From Catenulispora pinistramenti (GTDB lineage: Bacteria; Actinomycetota; Actinomycetes; Streptomycetales; Catenulisporaceae), in contig NZ_JAAFYZ010000008.1 of assembly GCF_018274385.1 (NCBI RefSeq), positions 42,699 through 106,698 on the forward strand: a DNA stretch of 64,000 nt. The letters run 5' to 3'. The position numbers were made by a program, and so were the translations under genes. Below the pieces are notes generated by a model. It ran no database searches. It was not told where the DNA came from and worked only from the letters and a program-made list of their open reading frames with translations. Below are positions 33,672 through 43,376 of this stretch, one piece after another (position 1 is the stretch's first letter; every line of letters begins with the position of its first letter).

Positions 33672-34412
33672 TCAGCTCCGCGCCAGCGTCGCCCCGCCGT
33701 TCACATCCAGCACCACACCCGTCGTGAACCCGTTCCCGGCCAGGAACAACACCGCGTCGGCGATGTCCTGCGGCTGCCCGACGCGCCCGACCGGGGTCGC
33801 GGCGGCGGTCTGCGCCATGAACCCGTCGCGCTGCTCGCCCAGCGGGTGCCACCACGCGGTGTCGATGATGCCGGGGGAGACCGAGTTCACGCGGACCGGC
33901 GCCAGCTCCGAGGCCAGCGGGCGGACCGCGGCGTCCAGCGCGCCGTTGGCCGCTGCCAGGGCGGTGGTGCCGGGGAAGGCGGCGCGGGAGCTGCCGGCGC
34001 CGATGAAGGTCACCGAGGCGTCCGCGGCGAGGTGCGGCAGGGCCGCCTTCAGGACCCTGAGTTGGGCGAAGACCTTGCCGTCGAAGCCCTCGTACAGCGC
34101 CTCGTCGGTGAGCTCGGCCAGGGTGCCCATCCCCACCATGCCGCCGCTGACCGCGAGCACCAGGTGGTCGATCTTCTTGTCGGCGGCCGCGAACAGTGCG
34201 TCCACGTCCTCCTGGCGGCGCGCGTCGGACTGGAAGACGCGGACCGGGTGGCCGATGCGCTCGGCGGCCGCGTCCAGACGCTCCTTGGTGCGGCCGGTGA
34301 TCAGCACGTCGGCGCCGGCGGCGGCGAACGCGCCGGCGATCGCCTCCCCGATGCCGTGGCTGGCGCCGATGACGTAAACGGTCTTGCCGGTGAACTTCCC
34401 CTGGGTGGACAT
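33672..34412 (-). CDS. Short-chain dehydrogenase/reductase family protein lacking the YxxxK motif
   Basis: The 246-residue protein has the Rossmann signature VIGASHGIGEAIAG and the conserved VRVNSVSPGIIDT and C-terminal GVVLDVNGG elements of SDR enzymes. At the catalytic position, however, PGTTALAAANGAL replaces YxxxK: Leu for Tyr and Asn for Lys. It may bind NAD(P) without classical chemistry or belong to an atypical subgroup. It is divergent from a tetR gene with two direct operator-like repeats in between. Confidence 0.85.
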   Translation of the reverse strand: MSTQGKFTGKTVYVIGASHGIGEAIAGAFAAAGADVLITGRTKERLDAAAERIGHPVRVFQSDARRQEDVDALFAAADKKIDHLVLAVSGGMVGMGTLAELTDEALYEGFDGKVFAQLRVLKAALPHLAADASVTFIGAGSSRAAFPGTTALAAANGALDAAVRPLASELAPVRVNSVSPGIIDTAWWHPLGEQRDGFMAQTAAATPVGRVGQPQDIADAVLFLAGNGFTTGVVLDVNGGATLARS

Positions 34413-34445
34413 ACCCGTCCCCTCCGTCGGATGACTCTTTGTCGA

Positions 34446-34491
34446 AACGATCCGTCTCGACAATTATTACCGAGACGACGCGTCTAGACAA
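34446..34491. promoter_or_regulatory. Two direct operator-like repeats between SDR and tetR
   Basis: AACGATCCGTCTCGACAA (34446-34463) and GACGACGCGTCTAGACAA (34474-34491) match at 14 of 18 positions and are spaced 28 bp apart. The second contains AGACG-ACG-CGTCT, and TGTCGA/TCGACA frames the first. The sites sit in the divergent promoter region, so the TetR protein probably controls both genes. Confidence 0.7.
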
Positions 34492-34510
34492 CTCCGCTAG
34501 GCTGCCGGTC

Positions 34511-35095
34511 ATGGAGCGACCGCACACCGGAAGGCGCCGCAACGAGGCGGCCCGCGAAGCGATCATCGACGCCGCCATCGCGCTGCTTCAGCAGGTCGGC
34601 TACGAGGGCTTCACGATCGAACGGCTGGCCCGCGACGCGGAGGTCGGCAAGCAGACGATCTACCGCTGGTGGCCGTCGAAGGCCGCGGTGATCGCCGAGG
34701 CGGTCGGGACGCGGGCGCGGCACACCATCCCGCTGCCCGACACCGGTGCGCTGGGTGCCGACCTGCGGGAGTTCTTCGAGACCACGTTCGAGCAGTCCGA
34801 GGACCCGAATGTGATGAGCGAGCTGAAGAGCATGATGGCCGCCTCCATCGAGAACCCCGAGGCGGCCCGGCCCTTCTACGACTTCCTGGCCGGGCGGCGC
34901 GCCACCTTGCGGCTCCTGCTCGAACGCGGGGCCGCCCGCGCCGAGGTCTCCCCCGACGCCGATCTGGACTTCCTCACCGACCTGGCTTACGGCCTGCTCT
35001 GGTATCGCGGATTGATCGGGCATCGGCCGCTTGACGATGAGGCGGCGCGCAAACTCGCCGGCGCACTGGTCGCTGCCGCTGCGAATCCTCAGTAG
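34511..35095 (+). CDS. TetR family regulator
   Basis: The 194-residue protein has a helix-turn-helix at about residues 25-60 (GFTIERLARDAEVGKQTIYRWWPSK) and a TetR_C-type ligand domain with the segment FYDFLAGRRATLRLLLERG. The ATG is 19 bp after the second operator-like repeat. Divergence from the SDR gene implies control of it. An in-frame upstream ATG at 34439 would include the operators and is unlikely. Confidence 0.9.
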   Translation: MERPHTGRRRNEAAREAIIDAAIALLQQVGYEGFTIERLARDAEVGKQTIYRWWPSKAAVIAEAVGTRARHTIPLPDTGALGADLREFFETTFEQSEDPNVMSELKSMMAASIENPEAARPFYDFLAGRRATLRLLLERGAARAEVSPDADLDFLTDLAYGLLWYRGLIGHRPLDDEAARKLAGALVAAAANPQ

Positions 35096-35569
35096 CCACT
35101 GGGAATGTCCGGTAGTCATCAGGAAACAATGGCTATAAGGAAATGGTCAGCGGTGCCGCTGCGCAGCGGCACCGCTGTTATAAAAGACACCGAGAACGAG
35201 TTAACAAGCGTCTGTTCTCCGTAGTCGCCTTCCAGGTCCTCGCTGTATCTCTGCCGTCTGCCTGGCTGGCTGGCCCCTTAAGGGGTCGGTCTTTGCGTGG
35301 GTTCCCGTATCGGTGTCGAGGTCGGGCGGCCTTGTGCCAAACCATTCCTTCTCGTTGAGTTGGGTGGTCGCCGGGCCTTGCTTTCTTTCTACGACCGATT
35401 AAGACCGGTGCCAAGGGCTACTGACCGGTTTTTACTTGTTGTCGACCGAATGGGGGAGCAAAGGCGCCTCAATCTGCACAGGGGTCCCAGTCGTGCACAG
35501 CGGTATCCGCTGAAGCCGCCCGTGTGCCTGGATCCGACCCCCGCCGACAGCTCTCGCTAGGGTGAAGTC
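35096..35569. other. 474-bp AT-richer intergenic region
   Basis: The region between tetR and the quinone reductase gene has visibly more A and T than the neighbours. It contains the perfect palindrome at 35149-35176, the 12-bp palindrome CCCCTTAAGGGG at 35274-35285, and short similar segments such as ACCGATTAAGACCGGT near 35394. No frame in it shows coding character with a ribosome-binding site. It may hold an RNA, a promoter, or remnant DNA. Confidence 0.6.
35149..35176 (+). terminator. Perfect 28-bp palindrome after tetR
   Basis: AGCGGTGCCGCTGC is followed immediately by its complement, GCAGCGGCACCGCT. The hairpin lies 54 bp after the tetR stop and is followed by GTTATAAAA, so it probably terminates tetR transcription. 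Confidence 0.75.
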
Positions 35570-36565
35570 ATGCGTGCCATCACGATCGCGGAACCGGGCG
35601 GACCGGAGCAGTTGGCGTGGACCGAGGTCCCCGATCCGGTCGTGGCGGCCGGCGAAGTGCTGATCCAGGTCACGGCCACGGCGGTGAACCGGGCCGACAC
35701 CCTGCAGCGGATGGGCTTCTACCAGGTGCCGCCGGGAGCCTCGCCCTATCTCGGGCTGGAGTGCTCAGGCAAGATCGTCGAGGTCGGGGCCGGGGTCTCC
35801 GGGTTCGTGCCCGGCGACGAGGTCGTCGCGCTGCTGACCGGCGGCGGCTACGCCGAGCTGGTCGCGGTGCCCGCCGGGCAGGTCGCGCCGCTGCCGAACG
35901 GCATGGCCGCGCTGGACGCCGCCGGGCTGATGGAGACGCTGTCCACCGTCTGGTCGAACGTCTTCATGCTCGCCGGGCTCACCGCCGGGCAGACCCTGCT
36001 GGTCCACGGCGGCTCCAGCGGCATCGGGACCACCGCGATCCAGCTCGCGCACGAGTTCGGCGCCCGGGTGATCGTCACGGCCGGCAGCGCGGCCAAGCTC
36101 CAGGCCTGCCGCGACCTCGGTGCCGACGTCGCGGTGAACTACCGCGAAGAGGATTTCGTGGAACGGGTACGGGAGGTCACCGACGGCCGCGGCGCGGACG
36201 TGATCCTCGACAACATGGGCGCCGCCTACCTCGACCCCAACGTCGAGGCGCTGGCGCCGCACGGCCGGCTGATGATCATCGGGCTGCAGGGCGGCGTCAA
36301 GGGCGAGGTGAACCTGAACAACCTGCTGCGCAAGTGGGGGACGATCAGCGCAACCACCGTGCGCGCCCGGTCGTCTGAAGAGAAAGCGCAGATCGTCGCG
36401 GCGGCGCGGGACGCCGTGTGGCCGCTCATCGAACAGGGCAGGTTCCGGGTCATCGTCGACCGGGTACTGCCGGTCGACCAGGCGGCCGAGGCCCACCGGG
36501 TCATCGAGGACAGCGGGCACATCGGCAAGGTCGTGCTCGACGTGGCGGCGGTACGAGGCAGCTGA
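35570..36565 (+). CDS. NAD(P)H:quinone oxidoreductase, zinc-less MDR family
   Basis: The 331-residue protein matches the quinone reductase branch of medium-chain dehydrogenases: MRAITIAEPGGPEQLAW, NRADTLQRMGFYQVPPGASP, LGLECSGKIVEVG, and the nucleotide site LLVHGGSSGIGTTAIQLA. Zinc ligands are absent, as usual for this branch. The function is probably two-electron reduction of quinones or enones with NADPH. Confidence 0.9.
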   Translation: MRAITIAEPGGPEQLAWTEVPDPVVAAGEVLIQVTATAVNRADTLQRMGFYQVPPGASPYLGLECSGKIVEVGAGVSGFVPGDEVVALLTGGGYAELVAVPAGQVAPLPNGMAALDAAGLMETLSTVWSNVFMLAGLTAGQTLLVHGGSSGIGTTAIQLAHEFGARVIVTAGSAAKLQACRDLGADVAVNYREEDFVERVREVTDGRGADVILDNMGAAYLDPNVEALAPHGRLMIIGLQGGVKGEVNLNNLLRKWGTISATTVRARSSEEKAQIVAAARDAVWPLIEQGRFRVIVDRVLPVDQAAEAHRVIEDSGHIGKVVLDVAAVRGS

Positions 36566-36612
36566 GCCGGCGAGCGATCGGCGAAGCCGCTCACACATCT
36601 AGGGACGGATAC

Positions 36613-37212
36613 ATGACGGGTTTGAACGGCGACATCTTCGGAGCGATGAACATGAGCCTGAACACCGACCCCGAGCACGAGGACGACCTGGCCGGCCGGG
36701 TGATCGTGGTGCCGGCCGAGGCGGCCGGCGGGGTTCACGGGGACGAGGAGTCCGGCGAGAACCCGATGAACGTCGCCGAGATGGTCGAGCAGCCGGCGAA
36801 GGTGATGCGGATCGGCTCGATGATCAAGCAGCTGCTGGAGGAGGTCCGGGCGGCGCCTCTGGACGAGGCCTCCCGGGCTCGGCTGCGGGAGATCCACCGC
36901 TCCTCGATCGCCGAGCTGGAGAAGGGCCTGGCCCCGGAGCTGGTCGCCGAGCTGGAGCGGTTGTCGCTGCCGTTCGCCGAGGACGAGGTGCCCAGCGAGC
37001 CCGAGCTGCGGATCGCGCAGGCGCAGCTGGTCGGCTGGCTGGAGGGGCTGTTCCACGGCATCCAGACCGCGCTGTTCGCGCAGCAGATGGCCGCGCGGGC
37101 GCAGCTGGAGCAGATCCGGCGGGCGCTGCCGCCCGGTTCGGTGCCGCCTGGAATGCCCGCGGACGGCGAGCAGCAGCCGGGGCGGATCAGCGGCGCGGGA
37201 CCGTACCTGTAG
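36613..37212 (+). CDS. bpa: Bacterial proteasome activator Bpa/PafE
   Basis: ATP-independent ring activator that opens the 20S proteasome of actinobacteria. The 199-residue protein has the acidic/Gly N-terminus, the helical DUF2587 core (VMRIGSMIKQLLEEVRAAPLD, RLREIHRSSIAELEKGLAPEL, GWLEGLFHGIQTALFAQQMAARAQLEQIRR), and the C-terminal GPYL corresponding to the GQYL proteasome-docking motif, with Gly-x-Tyr-Leu kept. It lies apart from the proteasome genes and converges with the phosphotransferase gene (26-base overlap). Confidence 0.92.
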   Translation: MTGLNGDIFGAMNMSLNTDPEHEDDLAGRVIVVPAEAAGGVHGDEESGENPMNVAEMVEQPAKVMRIGSMIKQLLEEVRAAPLDEASRARLREIHRSSIAELEKGLAPELVAELERLSLPFAEDEVPSEPELRIAQAQLVGWLEGLFHGIQTALFAQQMAARAQLEQIRRALPPGSVPPGMPADGEQQPGRISGAGPYL

Positions 37213-38287
37213 CCGCGCCGGCGCCCTCCAAGAACGCGTCCCGGACCTTGTCGTAGTTCTCCGTCCACCACGGCACCAGTGCCGCGGTGGCGGGGAACAG
37301 CGAGTCCGCGCGGTGGTCGGCATGGTGGTAGTGCCATGTCAGGATCCAGAAGTCGGTCAGCCGCTCCCACCAGACACGGCGTACGGAGTCAGTGAGTTCC
37401 CGTTCGGAGAACCGCGGCCGGGCCGAGACATAGCCCGCGATGAACGCGCGTACCAGATCCAGGTCGAGCTGACCTGTGTACTCCCCCGTGAAGAACACTA
37501 ATGCGGTACTCACTACCTCGTCCCCACAAGGCGCGACCGCTGTCTTCTCCCAGTCGACGATCGCCGTCACCCGGCTGCCGGGTTCCCGCGCCGACCACAT
37601 GACGTTCCCCGCGTGGAAGTCGCCGTGGATGTAGCCGGTGGTCGCGCAGGCACCGGGCGCGGGGCGCAGGTGCGCGACTTCGGAGAGGAGCGCTAATCGC
37701 TCCCGTAATCGGTGCGCGGAGAGCTGGTCCATGTCGTCCCGCTCAGGACGCCGGTCGATCAGCGCCAGGAACTGTTCCGCCTCTGCGACGGCGTGTAGTT
37801 CGGACTTGGTCGCGACGAACAGCGGTTGCGGAACCGGGGGGAGGACCCGCTCCAGGCCGGTGTGGATCTCGGCCAGCAGGACGCCTAAACGGCGCGCGTC
37901 AACATCCTGCATATGCCGGCCATGACGGTGTACTCCGTCATTCCAGGGGAACACCGCAAAAGGGCGTCCTCGCACATATGCGACTGTACTGCCACGTAAA
38001 TCCCTGAGCGGGGCGACTGCGGGGAGACCCGCCGCCTGTAATCGGATCACGGCTTCGTGCTGCCACCGCAGGGTCTGCGCCGCTGAGCGCGTGCGTCCGT
38101 ACGCGTCGGGAAGACCGGAACCGATTCCCCGCCAGGGCAGATAGTGCTTCAAGAAGTAGCGCTGATCTGTGCAGATAATCTGGTATGACCGGTTGAGGAG
38201 CCCGCTGTCGACGGCGTGGAAAGCGGTCGGCGCCGGCAGCCCGAACCGCAGAAACAGCGCCTGGAGTGGCCCTGATGTCCCGGGCAT
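37187..38287 (-). CDS. Aminoglycoside phosphotransferase-like kinase
   Basis: The 366-residue protein has the APH/choline kinase fold: FLKHYLP near the nucleotide-binding Lys, the Brenner motif HGDFHAGNVMW and the magnesium-site DWEK. The N-terminus contains SGLLNRSYQI. This family includes antibiotic kinases, choline and homoserine kinases and spore-coat proteins; the substrate cannot be inferred. Codon usage includes more A/T-ending codons than neighbours. Confidence 0.8.
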   Translation of the reverse strand: MPGTSGPLQALFLRFGLPAPTAFHAVDSGLLNRSYQIICTDQRYFLKHYLPWRGIGSGLPDAYGRTRSAAQTLRWQHEAVIRLQAAGLPAVAPLRDLRGSTVAYVRGRPFAVFPWNDGVHRHGRHMQDVDARRLGVLLAEIHTGLERVLPPVPQPLFVATKSELHAVAEAEQFLALIDRRPERDDMDQLSAHRLRERLALLSEVAHLRPAPGACATTGYIHGDFHAGNVMWSAREPGSRVTAIVDWEKTAVAPCGDEVVSTALVFFTGEYTGQLDLDLVRAFIAGYVSARPRFSERELTDSVRRVWWERLTDFWILTWHYHHADHRADSLFPATAALVPWWTENYDKVRDAFLEGAGAATGTVPRR

Positions 38288-38435
38288 GCGCGCACTCTAC
38301 ATTGCGGATCATCCTTAACCTGCGCTTTATGTGTGCTGACTAGCCTCGAATGAACCAGTGGACATCCGGTGTGCCGTCCCAGTCCGGACGGCGCGCGCGC
38401 AGCGCTCCGGCGTGGGGCGGGGAGGCGGACGGGCT

Positions 38436-39542
38436 ATGGCGGCCAGCGCGGCGAGAGGTCACCGTCGCGCGCGCAAACGCAGCAGGTGGAACGCGCTGCG
38501 GGGCTTCGCGCTCTTCGTCCTGAGCACCATGCTGGTCGCGGGCTCCGGGGTGGCCTTCGGCTACGCCACCCACCACTTCGGCAAGCATCAGAGCGCTGAC
38601 GACGCCACCCCGGTCGCGCCCCCGACCGCTCCGCTGACCGATTCCACGACCGACGACTCCATAGCCTCGGCGCCCGGGACGATCACCTGGCACGCGGTGC
38701 CGAAGGCCACCGGGCCGGGCACGGTCACGACGCTGAACGTGCCCTCAGCGGACACCGACATGAAGACCCGGCCGGTCCTGGTCTACCGCCCCGCGGTGCC
38801 GGCCGGGGTCGTCCTGCCGGTGGTGTACTGGCTCCACGGGGATCCCGGTGAGCCGGACCGCATGATGGAGGCCGTTAAGGACGTCCTCGACCAGGCGTTC
38901 ACCACCGGCGGCCAGGCGCCCTTCATCGTGGCCGCGCCGACCGGCGGCGGCACCGCGCACGACGACACCGAATGGGCCGACGCCGCCGACGGCAAGGACA
39001 TGGTCGAGACCTACCTGATCAAGAACGTGCTCCCGGCGGTCGAGGGCAAGACGCCGCTGCCGGCGAGCATGCGCGCGATCGCGGGCTTCTCGATGGGCGG
39101 CTATGGCGCGGCCAACCTGGCGTTGCGGCACCCCGACCTGTTCGGCCAGTTCGTCTCGATGGCCGGTTACTTCCACGTCGACGACCCCGCTGGGATGTTC
39201 GGCTCGGACGCCAAGCTGCAGGCCGCCAACACCCCGGACGACATGGTCCAGAAGGCCGCCGGGAAACGGGTGCTGCTGCTGGAGGACGAGGACGACCCCG
39301 ATCCGCTGATCAACGGTGAGGCTGCCGAGTTCGCCCAGCGGCTGGACGACTGCGACTGCGGCGTTGATCTGAACTGGCATCTGGAGCCCGGCGGGCACAC
39401 CTACGACTTCGTCACCGGGTCCTTCCCGAAGGTGATCACCTTCCTGGACCAGGGATTCACGGCCGATCCAGCCGCCGCCACGTCGGCGCCTGCCCCGGTC
39501 TCGGCGTCGGCATCAGTATCCGCCTCGGCGTCGAACGGCTGA
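38436..39542 (+). CDS. Exported esterase, antigen 85/esterase D-like
   Basis: The 368-residue protein has a basic N-terminus and one membrane helix or signal anchor (GFALFVLSTMLVAGSGVAF), a Pro/Thr/Asp-rich linker, and an alpha/beta hydrolase with YWLHGDPGEPD, nucleophile Ser in AGFSMGGYGAANLAL, and catalytic His in EPGGHTYDF. GGAGG lies about 12 bases before the ATG. The Ala/Ser repeat tail (SASASVSASASNG) is disordered. It probably acts on the outer face of the membrane. Confidence 0.85.
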   Translation: MAASAARGHRRARKRSRWNALRGFALFVLSTMLVAGSGVAFGYATHHFGKHQSADDATPVAPPTAPLTDSTTDDSIASAPGTITWHAVPKATGPGTVTTLNVPSADTDMKTRPVLVYRPAVPAGVVLPVVYWLHGDPGEPDRMMEAVKDVLDQAFTTGGQAPFIVAAPTGGGTAHDDTEWADAADGKDMVETYLIKNVLPAVEGKTPLPASMRAIAGFSMGGYGAANLALRHPDLFGQFVSMAGYFHVDDPAGMFGSDAKLQAANTPDDMVQKAAGKRVLLLEDEDDPDPLINGEAAEFAQRLDDCDCGVDLNWHLEPGGHTYDFVTGSFPKVITFLDQGFTADPAAATSAPAPVSASASVSASASNG

Positions 39543-39552
39543 CGCGCCGGGC

Positions 39553-39568
39553 TGTTTCACGGGAAACA
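39553..39568. other. parS-like site
   Basis: TGTTTCACGGGAAACA differs from the ParB-binding consensus TGTTTCACGTGAAACA at one position (T to G). It lies in the short gap between convergent genes, where a ParB site would not disturb coding. Functional identity is inference. Confidence 0.55.
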
Positions 39569-39597
39569 TGGCTCCGGCGCGCCCGCCGCCGCGGCGC

Positions 39598-40272
39598 TCA
39601 GTTCTGCGACTTGGGCCTGGCCGAGGCGTCCTCGTCCAGGCCGAGCATCTGCCGCTCCTCCTTGCTGAGCCGTTCCGTGCCGGTGCGTTCGGACGACGCC
39701 GCCGGGGCGGGCGCGGCCGTAGCGCCGCCCGCCCCCGCCGGGTGCTTGTCCGCCGGCGCGGTCGTCGCGATCGCGGGCGGTGCGGATGTCGCCGCGGCGG
39801 TACCCGTCGCCCGATCGGCCGCCCCGGCCTCGGCCCGCTCGGCCTTCGGGGCCCGCTGCGGCCGGCCGGCCATCAGCAGCGACCCGATGATCATCAGCAG
39901 TCCGCCGCCGAACGCGTAGCCCAGGCCGGTGCCCAGACCCCGGCTGTTCGTGCCGGTGATGGTCAGCTCGCCGGCCGCCTGGCCCTGCCGCACCATCCAC
40001 AGGATGGTGAAGCCGAACGCGACCACGCCGGCGAAGCCCACCAGCGCCCGCGAGCGCAGCAGCACACCGGCCACCGCCAGCACCGCCATGACCAGGAAGA
40101 CCAGGAAGACCGAGTCCATGACCCCGGACCCGGAGGGGGAGATCCCGGACCCGAAGACCTCCCAGAACTTGTAGGTACTGCCGTGCCGGTTGTTGTACCA
40201 GGCCTTCCAAGGGCTGAAGAGTGTGGCCGCCGCGCCGATCAGTGCCAGGAGGCCGCCGAGGACGTTCCGCAT
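39598..40272 (-). CDS. Four-helix membrane protein with disordered C-terminus
   Basis: The 224-residue protein has hydrophobic helices at about 3-20, 52-72, 77-95 and 112-133 (GLGYAFGGGLLMIIGSLLMAG), then an Ala/Pro/Thr-rich tail ending in the charged segment RLSKEERQMLGLDEDASAR. No domain was recognised. It is convergent with the esterase gene and divergent from dnaK. Confidence 0.75.
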   Translation of the reverse strand: MRNVLGGLLALIGAAATLFSPWKAWYNNRHGSTYKFWEVFGSGISPSGSGVMDSVFLVFLVMAVLAVAGVLLRSRALVGFAGVVAFGFTILWMVRQGQAAGELTITGTNSRGLGTGLGYAFGGGLLMIIGSLLMAGRPQRAPKAERAEAGAADRATGTAAATSAPPAIATTAPADKHPAGAGGATAAPAPAASSERTGTERLSKEERQMLGLDEDASARPKSQN

Positions 40273-40452
40273 GTTTCAGGCTCCTTCCGCCGCCCCCTCA
40301 GGCCGACGGTAAGCCGTCGATCGGTACTGTGCATGTCGACGCCGGGTCTGGACGGCCGTCCGGGCGGTACCGCGTGTCAGGCCTTCTGTTAGGCATCTGT
40401 GCAGGTCATCCGCAACTAACGCATCAAAGTTGAGCGTCATCCGCGCAACCTT

Positions 40453-40501
40453 TTGACTTCGGGTCGCCGCACCGTGCATTATTGAGCGAACTCGACTCAA
40501 C
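40453..40501 (+). promoter_or_regulatory. dnaK promoter with HAIR operator
   Basis: TTGACT (40453-40458) and CATTAT (40477-40482) with an 18-bp spacer form a sigma70-type promoter. Immediately downstream, TTGAGC-N7-ACTCAA (40482-40500) matches the HspR-associated inverted repeat CTTGAGT-N7-ACTCAAG. A single TTGAGC half-site lies at 40430. HspR, encoded by the fourth gene of this cluster, should repress from here. Confidence 0.85.
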
Positions 40502-40569
40502 CTGTCGCGGGCCTTCCCCACTCCATGGGCACGCGTCAGCAACGAAACGTCTTTCGCGGAGGAATCCCC

Positions 40570-42444
<1,875 letters not shown>

Positions 42445-42512
42445 GTCAGGCCGGCCCCTCAGGTTCGCGCTGATCGGCGAAGCTGACAGGCAGAGAAGTA
42501 CGACGGCTAGAC

Positions 42513-42566
42513 GGCGCCGTGCGGGGCAGGACCATCAGCGGATGATGGACCGCCCCGTACGGCGCC
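42513..42566 (+). other. Hairpin between dnaK and grpE
   Basis: GGCGCCGTGCGGGGC and GCCCCGTACGGCGCC pair over 15 positions with one G-T wobble around a 24-base loop, which can itself fold (CCATC with GATGG). It lies 68 bp after dnaK and has no T-run, so it may act as a partial terminator or RNA stability element that keeps grpE below dnaK. Confidence 0.7.
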
Positions 42567-42628
42567 ACCCCCAGCGACACTGAAGCCTTCCCGGACCATG
42601 GGGAAGCGGCGGTTCAGGAGGACCATTC

Positions 42629-43306
42629 GTGAGCGACGAGTATGCGGCCGAGCGGGAGGGCGAGGGAGAGCGCGCCAACCTCGCGGTGACCGAGCTGCTG
42701 GCCAAACTCGCCGAGCGGACCAATGAGCTGCAGGGCGTGCAGACGGAGTTGGCCGAACGCACCAACGACCTGCAGCGGCTGCAGGCCGAGTTCAGCAACT
42801 ACAAGAAGCGCGTGGAGCGCGACCGCCAGGTGGTCAAGGAGACCGCTGTGGCCGGTGCGCTGTCCGAGCTGCTGCCGGTGCTGGACGACATCGGCCGGGC
42901 CCGCGAGCACGGCGAGTTGGAAGGCGGCTTCCGGCAGGTCGGCGAGGCGTTCGAGGCCGTGGTGGCCAAGCTGGGCCTGGCCCGGTTCGGCGCGGCGGGC
43001 GAGGTCTTCGACCCGAACCTGCACGAGGCGCTGATGAGCATCACGTCCCCGGACGTGGACGAGGTGACCGTGGCGGTGCTGTTCCGTCCCGGCTACCGGA
43101 TCGGCGAGCGTGTGGTCCGCGCGGCCCAGGTACAGGTCGCCGAGCCCGGACCGGCACCGGAGACCGAGTCGGCGCCCGAGCCGGCCGCCAAGCCCAAGCC
43201 GGCCGCGGCTGAGGTCTCCGCCCCTGCCGCCAAGGGCGCGGCGGGGAAGAAGACAGAGGCCGAACCCGCTGTGGAAGTCGACGACGACGACGATTCGGGG
43301 CTGTGA
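42629..43306 (+). CDS. grpE: Nucleotide exchange factor GrpE
   Basis: Releases ADP from DnaK. The 225-residue protein (GTG start) has a long coiled coil (about 20-75) with tandem similar segments LAERTNELQGVQTELAERTN, the conserved FSNYKKRVERDRQ, and the GrpE beta-domain (LPVLDDIGRAREHGELEG; VFDPNLHEALM). The C-terminal tail is Pro/Ala/Lys/Asp-rich. The repeated LAERTN segment in the coiled coil suggests a small internal duplication. Confidence 0.95.
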   Translation: MSDEYAAEREGEGERANLAVTELLAKLAERTNELQGVQTELAERTNDLQRLQAEFSNYKKRVERDRQVVKETAVAGALSELLPVLDDIGRAREHGELEGGFRQVGEAFEAVVAKLGLARFGAAGEVFDPNLHEALMSITSPDVDEVTVAVLFRPGYRIGERVVRAAQVQVAEPGPAPETESAPEPAAKPKPAAAEVSAPAAKGAAGKKTEAEPAVEVDDDDDSGL

Positions 43307-43376
43307 GCCCCGAGGCTGCCGGCGTAGACGACACGTGAACGACATGGCACAACCCGGACGGGAGGCGTGGGTTTAG

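Noticed and set aside
35178..35414. Minus-strand frame of 78 codons in the AT-richer intergenic region
   Set aside because: No ribosome-binding site, no domain, and a basic composition typical of random frames; no supporting neighbours.
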